A stretch of DNA of 9,948 nucleotides from Gemmatimonadota bacterium (lineage in GTDB: Bacteria > Gemmatimonadota > Gemmatimonadetes > Gemmatimonadales > GWC2-71-9): assembly GCA_003221825.1 (NCBI GenBank), contig QHUE01000050.1, forward strand, positions 1 through 9,948, in the 5' to 3' direction. Shown here piece after piece: positions 5,597 to 9,948 of this stretch. Within the stretch, counting starts at the first letter, position 1. Every line of letters begins with the position of its first letter. Made by a program: the position numbers and the translations under genes. The notes under the pieces are model-generated. The model was not told where the DNA came from, did not search any database, and worked only from the letters and a program-made list of their open reading frames with translations.

Positions 5597-7317
5597 ACGA
5601 TGCCTCCCTGGCTCGTGTGCTGCGCGAGATCCTTCGCGAAATCGGCGGGCGGCCGGACGTCGGCGGGATCGTCGGAGCGCACGTCGCCCGACAGCAGGAA
5701 CCAGTCGCCGCCGATGCCGGCGTACACCGCGATGTACTGCTTGCCGTTGGGCCCGCGGAACGAAATCGGCGCACCGACGACGCCCGAGCCGACCTTGAAT
5801 TTCCACAGCTCCCGGCCGGTCTTCGCATCGGCCGCTTTGAACCAGCCGTCGAGCGTGCCGAAGAAGACGACGTCACCGGCCGTGACGACGCTGCCGCTCC
5901 ACACGGGAAACTTCTCCTTGATTCCCCACACTTTGCGACCGCGCGCAGCGTCCCATGCGATGAACTCGCCGCCGTGGCCGCCCGGACCGATGACATACGG
6001 TGTCGTCGCGCCGATGTACGGCGTGCCCGCAATGTGCGTCACCGGCGCCGCCTCGAAGTTCATGCAGAGATTGTTGGTCGCGGTATAGAACAGGCCCGTG
6101 CGCGGCGAATAGGCGGCGGGCGAAGCGGGACTCTTACCGCCTTCGAGACTTGGGCAGATGCCTTGCACGTTGCCGCGCGAGGCGCCGGTGGTCTTGGTCG
6201 TATCCACGATCGGCATGCCGGTGCGCTTGTTGATCCCTTTCGCCCACGTCACGTTCGCACATGGCTCGGCGACGAGCAGCTCGCCCGTCACGCGGTCGAG
6301 CGTGTACGCGAAGCCATTCTTGTCGAAATGCACGAGCACTTTGCGCATCCGCCCGCCGACTACGAGATCGGCGAGAATCATCTCGGCGTTGGAGTCGAAG
6401 TCCCAGCTGTCGTGCGGCGTGAACTGATAGGCCCACACGAGCGTGCCGTCGCGCGGCCGGCGGGCCAGCACGCTGTTGGTCCACTTGTTCTCGCCGGGCC
6501 GCTGCTCGGTATTGTAGGGTCCGGGGTTGCCGGTGCCGAAGTAGATCAAATCGAGCTGCGGGTCGTACGAAATCCAGCCCCAGACCGGTGCGCCGCCGCG
6601 GCGCCATGAGTCGCCCTCCCATGTCGACACGCCGATGTTGGCGTCACCCCTGTACCGGCCGCGGCCGGGCCGAGCGAGCATCAGCGAATCGGGACCCATG
6701 TTGTGCGCGGTCCACAGGATCTTGCCGGTGGCGACGTCGAGGCCCTTCACCCAGCCGTAAATCCCGAACTCGCCACCCGATGGTCCCACGATCACGCGAT
6801 TGCCCGCGACGAATGGCGCCATCGGCGTCGTCTCGCCCTGGCCCATGTCCGCGATCTGCGTCTTCCACAGCTCGCCTCCCGAGACCGCATCGACCGCGAC
6901 GGTGTGCCCGTCGAGCAGGTTGTAGATGATCTTGCCGTCCGCGTACACCGCGCCGCGATTGATCGCGTCACAGCACGCTAGCCCAAGCGCGGTGGGATTC
7001 ACGTCGGGCCGGTATTTCCATTTGAGCGGGTAGCCTCTGCGCGTCAGATCGAAGGCGTACAGCACGTCGGGGAAGGGCGTGACGACGTACATCGTGCTGC
7101 CGACGACGAGCGGTTGGCCTTCGTGCCCGCCGAGGACGCCGGTCGAGAAGCTCCAGACCGGGCGGAGGCGAGCTGCGTTGCGCGTGGTGATTTGCGCGAG
7201 GCGACTGTAGCGCGTCGCGGCGTAGTCTTTCGCCGGCATGGTCCATTGTCCGTCGTCGCGAGGAGGGATTCCCTGGAGGATGGGCAGCAAAAGAAGAAGG
7301 GAAGGCGCCGGACGCAT
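5578..7317 (-). CDS. PQQ-dependent alcohol dehydrogenase, lanthanide type (XoxF/ExaF-like)
   Basis: A periplasmic quinoprotein of 579 residues, within the family's usual ~570-620, oxidising methanol, ethanol or another primary alcohol to the aldehyde. The N-terminus MRPAPSLLLLLPILQG is a signal peptide. The eight-bladed propeller family is shown by DYAATRYSRLAQIT, the adjacent-cysteine pair C115-C116 (LACCDAIN), GVSTWEGDSW, and GTLDGWFKAADAKTGRELW near the end. Expected metal and PQQ ligands are E183 (GGEFG), N264 (GTGNPGP) and the catalytic base D306 in TPHDSWDFDSN. D308, two residues on, is the extra aspartate that marks lanthanide rather than calcium enzymes. The start at ATG 7317 has no SD but has TATCAT 6 bases before it. 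A cytochrome c overlaps its 3' end. No PQQ synthesis or XoxJ-like gene is in view, and the substrate cannot be read from sequence. Confidence 0.9.
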   Translation of the reverse strand: MRPAPSLLLLLPILQGIPPRDDGQWTMPAKDYAATRYSRLAQITTRNAARLRPVWSFSTGVLGGHEGQPLVVGSTMYVVTPFPDVLYAFDLTRRGYPLKWKYRPDVNPTALGLACCDAINRGAVYADGKIIYNLLDGHTVAVDAVSGGELWKTQIADMGQGETTPMAPFVAGNRVIVGPSGGEFGIYGWVKGLDVATGKILWTAHNMGPDSLMLARPGRGRYRGDANIGVSTWEGDSWRRGGAPVWGWISYDPQLDLIYFGTGNPGPYNTEQRPGENKWTNSVLARRPRDGTLVWAYQFTPHDSWDFDSNAEMILADLVVGGRMRKVLVHFDKNGFAYTLDRVTGELLVAEPCANVTWAKGINKRTGMPIVDTTKTTGASRGNVQGICPSLEGGKSPASPAAYSPRTGLFYTATNNLCMNFEAAPVTHIAGTPYIGATTPYVIGPGGHGGEFIAWDAARGRKVWGIKEKFPVWSGSVVTAGDVVFFGTLDGWFKAADAKTGRELWKFKVGSGVVGAPISFRGPNGKQYIAVYAGIGGDWFLLSGDVRSDDPADVRPPADFAKDLAQHTSQGGIVWIFGL

Positions 7318-7323
7318 GTTGTA

Positions 7324-7329
7324 ATGATA
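7324..7329 (-). promoter_or_regulatory. Candidate leaderless -10 (TATCAT) for the PQQ dehydrogenase
   Basis: Read on the minus strand, TATCAT is followed by TACAAC and then ATG 7317, inside the 23-base gap after the barrel gene. The ATG has no SD. The TANNNT and 6-base spacing match those before 359 and 3122. No -35 consensus is seen, so a separate transcript is inferred. Confidence 0.4.
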
Positions 7330-7340
7330 CCAGTCCGTCG

Positions 7341-9092
7341 CTAGAGCGCCCACCGCAGCGACAGGACCGCCGAGCCATAGCGCCAGGCCCCCACGGTCGT
7401 CGCTGCTTCACGCGCTACCATCGAGTCTTCCCCTTCGAGCTCGAGCTGGAGCGCGCGCCCGGGAGCGAGCGGCGCGGTGATGAAAGCGTACCCGCGCAGA
7501 GAGCGGGTCCACGGCCCCGGCTGGCCTCCAAACTCCGCGACCCGCTGCGCGCCCGCGCCGACATCGAGAGCGAGCAGCCAGCCGCCAGGGCTCTCGAGCT
7601 CCACGTAGGACCCCGCTTCCACTACCTGGCCGAGCCGCGGCGCGAAGTAGCCCGCGGTGCTGGCGTGCGAGTAGCGGAGCTGGTGAACCTGACCCGAGAG
7701 CTCGATTGCTGGTGACAAGGGGAGCGCCAACACCAAGCCGAGCTCCGTGCGATGGTTGACGTCCGCCCTATCACTCAACACGGCGGTCCGGCCGAGGCCG
7801 CGCAGCTTGAGCGCGCGCGTCACGGGGATCTCTACCACCGTGCGCACTTCCGTTCGCACCAGGCGGTTGTCCACGAGCAATGGGCTCGCTGCCAGTACGC
7901 CGCGTTGCGCGCGGACATCGACGGCGGCTCCGTGCGCGGAACTGCGCCAGCGCGCGCGCAGGCGGCCCGTGGGGACGACGGTCGTGCTTCCGTTGTCGCT
8001 CGGTTCGAGTCGCGTGCCTCCGAGGGCGCCTTCGACGCTGGCCAGCCGGCCCGGCCGCCAAGCGGCGCGGAGCGCGAGCTGCTCTAGCCACGCGGTACTG
8101 ACGCCGTCCGTCACCCGATCACGATTCGCTTCCACGCCCAGGCGTAACGGCCCCTGCGCCGCGAGTTCGGCGCTGCCGCCGACACGAAACGTCGTGTTAC
8201 CGTCCGAATCGCGGCTGCCACTCACCAGCGGCGTGACCGCCGGCGCGGCGGCGCGAGCGCGGGGGAATACCTTGGCGCGGCCGGCGATGGCTTCGGGCTC
8301 GCCCGGCGCGAGCCGCAGCGCGTCGTCGTACGAGCGGAGCGCATCTCCGTACCGGCCGGCGCGGGCCAACGCCTCGCCCACGGCCATGTAGCCCCATGGA
8401 TCCTCGGGCTCGAGCTCGACGTAGCGCTGGAACAGCCGCAGCGCTGCGAGGTCGTCGCGCGTGAGCTGGGCGAGACGATAGGTCGCGTGGGAGTTCTCCG
8501 GATCGGCAGCGAGCACGGCCGCGTACTCCCGGGCGGCCACGCTCTCCGCTCTCGCTGCCCAGGCCGAGTCCGCGCGTGCCAGAAGGGCAGCCACGCGGCC
8601 AGGACTTTGCGCCAACGCCCCATGCGGGTCGGGGACGACGAGCCCGAGGATGAGTAGCAGCGCCACGCGCCGGCGCTCCTGCCCGACGTGTGGCTCGGCG
8701 CGGCCTGCCGGGGTGGCCTTCCCAGGGAGCGACGCACGTCTGTCACGGTGCACCCACAACCGCAGCAGCTCGACGCCGGCGAGCACGCCGGCGAGAGTGC
8801 CGAGAGCGAGCGCGACGCTCGCGGTGCGAAGCACGTTGCCCGGAGGTAGAGAGGTGCCGAGAGCGGTGATCGGCCGCGCGGCCGCAAGCGCGAGGCCCAG
8901 CAACCACCCGGTCACCCACATCGCTCCCAGGATCCCGCTGGCGATCGCCAGCTGCGCTGCGACCACGCGCCAGTTGCCCCCCCCCGGCGACCGCCCGCGG
9001 ACACGGCGGTACGCTTCGCGGAACGGCATCGCCAGCGCGCTCGCGAGATAGAAAATCCCGCCGATTCCCGTGCCCGGCAGCCCGGCGTTCAC
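7341..9092 (-). CDS. Membrane domain plus TPR and outer-membrane beta-barrel protein (polysaccharide export type)
   Basis: A 583-residue ORF with three parts. Residues 1-115 have three hydrophobic segments (about 8-24, 43-71, 90-112) and a charged linker, an inner-membrane domain. Residues 143-162 (VALLLILGLVVPDPHGALAQ) read as a second, cleavable signal peptide. Residues ~166-275 are TPR units (SVAAREYAAVLAADPENSHA, then GRYGDALRSYDDALRLAPGE). Residues ~285-583 have the alternating strands of an outer-membrane beta-barrel, ending ..GSAVLSLRWAL, resembling YaiO or the PgaA porin. GTG 9092 is chosen because it lies one base after the glycosyltransferase stop with AGGGA upstream. An internal GTG at 8666 with its own SD could give the barrel protein alone. 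Next to a GT2 synthase, the likely job is carrying a polymer across the periplasm and outer membrane. The family is inferred from architecture. Confidence 0.65.
   Translation of the reverse strand: MNAGLPGTGIGGIFYLASALAMPFREAYRRVRGRSPGGGNWRVVAAQLAIASGILGAMWVTGWLLGLALAAARPITALGTSLPPGNVLRTASVALALGTLAGVLAGVELLRLWVHRDRRASLPGKATPAGRAEPHVGQERRRVALLLILGLVVPDPHGALAQSPGRVAALLARADSAWAARAESVAAREYAAVLAADPENSHATYRLAQLTRDDLAALRLFQRYVELEPEDPWGYMAVGEALARAGRYGDALRSYDDALRLAPGEPEAIAGRAKVFPRARAAAPAVTPLVSGSRDSDGNTTFRVGGSAELAAQGPLRLGVEANRDRVTDGVSTAWLEQLALRAAWRPGRLASVEGALGGTRLEPSDNGSTTVVPTGRLRARWRSSAHGAAVDVRAQRGVLAASPLLVDNRLVRTEVRTVVEIPVTRALKLRGLGRTAVLSDRADVNHRTELGLVLALPLSPAIELSGQVHQLRYSHASTAGYFAPRLGQVVEAGSYVELESPGGWLLALDVGAGAQRVAEFGGQPGPWTRSLRGYAFITAPLAPGRALQLELEGEDSMVAREAATTVGAWRYGSAVLSLRWAL
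8664..8681 (-). promoter_or_regulatory. Internal GTG start with SD inside the barrel-protein ORF
   Basis: Read on the minus strand, AGGAG is followed by 9 bases and then GTG (8666-8664), in frame with the 583-residue ORF at codon 143. It sits exactly before the second signal-like segment VALLLILGL, so it could start a separate secreted TPR/beta-barrel protein of 441 residues. Confidence 0.4.
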
Positions 9093-9093
9093 C

Positions 9094-9948
9094 TCAATGT
9101 CCCTTTTTGTAGTGCCGAAGGGGGCGACCCAGCAGCAGCTCGGCGCATACCGCACGCAGGAAGAAGACAGCGTTGACGGTGCGGAGCAGGAAGAACGCGG
9201 GCACACTCGCCAGGGCCCGCCCGACCTCCCGCCGCGGGGCGGCACCGGCGAGCACTGGAACCAACACGGCCGGGGCGTCGATCACATAGCCCAACAGGAC
9301 CCAGGGGCTCGCCAGCACGAGGGCGAGGACCGGTAGGGCGACCAAATACAGCGCGGCGGCGACCGTAGCATCCCAGAACGCCACCGCGACGGCGGAGCGG
9401 AGGTACGGCACCGCGAGCACGTCGCGCCAGTGCAGCTTCACGTTCTGGACGAACCCGTGCGACCAGCGTTGCAGCTGGGTCCTCATGAAGCGGAAGGTGC
9501 GGGGCTCGATCGGGTAACACACCGCTTTCGGCACGAAGCGCACCTCGTACCCTGCCCGATACAGGCTCCAGGTGAGATCCATGTCTTCGGCCATGGTGCG
9601 GTTGGACCAGCCGCCCTGCGCGCGCAGGATGGCGGTCCGGTACATCGAGAAGCAGCCGGATGAAATGAGCGGCTTCCCGTAATACTCCTGGACCTGCTTG
9701 TAGAACGTGAACGCGAACAGGTATTCGACATAGCGCCCGCGCTCCCATACGCTGCGGACGCGCTGCGGCAGCACGAAGCCGCACGCGGCCGCGACGCGGG
9801 ACTGCGCGAAAGCCGGCAGCAGCCGCTCGATCGCGTCGACCGCGACCACCGTGTCCGAGTCGACGGCGATGGTGAGCGGAGTGCGGACGTAGCGCAGCGC
9901 GAACGTCTGCGCGCCGGCCTTGGAGCCCGTGTTCGCCGGTGGGCGCAC
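9094..9948 (-). CDS. Processive family-2 glycosyltransferase (C-terminal part; 5' end beyond window)
   Basis: A membrane-embedded polysaccharide synthase of the BcsA/PgaC/HasA type; 284 residues are visible and the true N-terminus lies past the right edge. Hallmarks in order: RPPANTGSKAGAQTFALR (the lysine-containing loop), the metal site D30-S-D32 (DSD in place of the usual DAD), SSGCFSMYR, the catalytic-base AEDMDLTW (ED at 121-122), and QLQRW at 158-162 (the QxxRW acceptor-site motif). Four or so hydrophobic segments from ~185 to 273 follow, forming the C-terminal channel helices. No PilZ domain follows the helices, so direct c-di-GMP control through this polypeptide is not supported. The last codons KKGH* run into the start of the barrel protein one base later. 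The polymer cannot be named; poly-N-acetylglucosamine is one option given the neighbour. Confidence 0.85.
   Translation of the reverse strand: MRPPANTGSKAGAQTFALRYVRTPLTIAVDSDTVVAVDAIERLLPAFAQSRVAAACGFVLPQRVRSVWERGRYVEYLFAFTFYKQVQEYYGKPLISSGCFSMYRTAILRAQGGWSNRTMAEDMDLTWSLYRAGYEVRFVPKAVCYPIEPRTFRFMRTQLQRWSHGFVQNVKLHWRDVLAVPYLRSAVAVAFWDATVAAALYLVALPVLALVLASPWVLLGYVIDAPAVLVPVLAGAAPRREVGRALASVPAFFLLRTVNAVFFLRAVCAELLLGRPLRHYKKGH

Noticed and set aside
5103..6032. Extension of the lipoprotein gene upstream to a 511-residue ORF
   Set aside because: The added region is the cytochrome and dehydrogenase in the wrong frame; ATG 5102 has an SD and begins a lipoprotein signal.
5512..6609. 365-codon plus-strand ORF antisense to the PQQ dehydrogenase
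   Set aside because: Arginine- and alanine-rich translation with no domain; it mirrors a well-supported gene whose catalytic motifs lie on the other strand.

Overview
The window is G+C-rich and looks like part of a Gemmatimonadota-type soil or sediment bacterium. That assignment is an inference from four things: the gene families present, a kinase fragment of a type I associate with that group, first genes of transcripts that lack a Shine-Dalgarno (SD) site, and a bacillithiol-type reductase. No phylogenetic marker is present to prove it. There is no RNA gene, transposase, integrase or CRISPR array. No stretch over 300 bases lacks a gene.

Left part (1-4414). A minus-strand Na+/H+ antiporter or citrate-type transporter of the NhaD/ArsB-like superfamily runs off the left edge. 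Its start codon lies only 11 bases from the start of a divergent plus-strand gene. That gene (359-3082) is a chimera: a secreted right-handed beta-helix protein ending in a PA14-like domain is joined in frame to a YpdA-type NADPH/FAD disulfide reductase that lacks its first ~28 residues, including the FAD-binding glycine motif. Next comes a protein-kinase remnant (3122-3670) with the N-lobe and a C-terminal tail but no catalytic core. Then come a 65-residue membrane protein (3742-3939), a strong hairpin terminator, and an exported TPR protein (4028-4414). Two neighbouring genes that both look like products of in-frame internal loss are the oddest feature of the left half.

Right part (9948-4497, minus strand). 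A processive family-2 glycosyltransferase enters from the right edge. It is followed one base later by an ORF that joins a small multi-pass inner-membrane domain to a periplasmic TPR plus outer-membrane beta-barrel. The order recalls synthase-dependent exopolysaccharide systems of the PgaC/PgaA type. After 23 bases comes a PQQ-dependent alcohol dehydrogenase that carries the extra aspartate diagnostic of lanthanide-dependent (XoxF/ExaF-like) enzymes. A c-type cytochrome lipoprotein overlaps its 3' end and is the likely electron acceptor. A lipoprotein of unknown function comes last. A nested GC-rich inverted repeat closes the convergent TPR and lipoprotein genes.

Regulation. Three genes have a TANNNT hexamer 6-7 bases before ATG and no SD site, which suggests leaderless transcripts beginning at 359, 3122 and 7317. 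Genes that look internal to transcripts (the barrel protein, cytochrome and lipoprotein) have SD-like sites. By this reading the dehydrogenase-cytochrome-lipoprotein unit has its own promoter, separate from the polysaccharide genes upstream.
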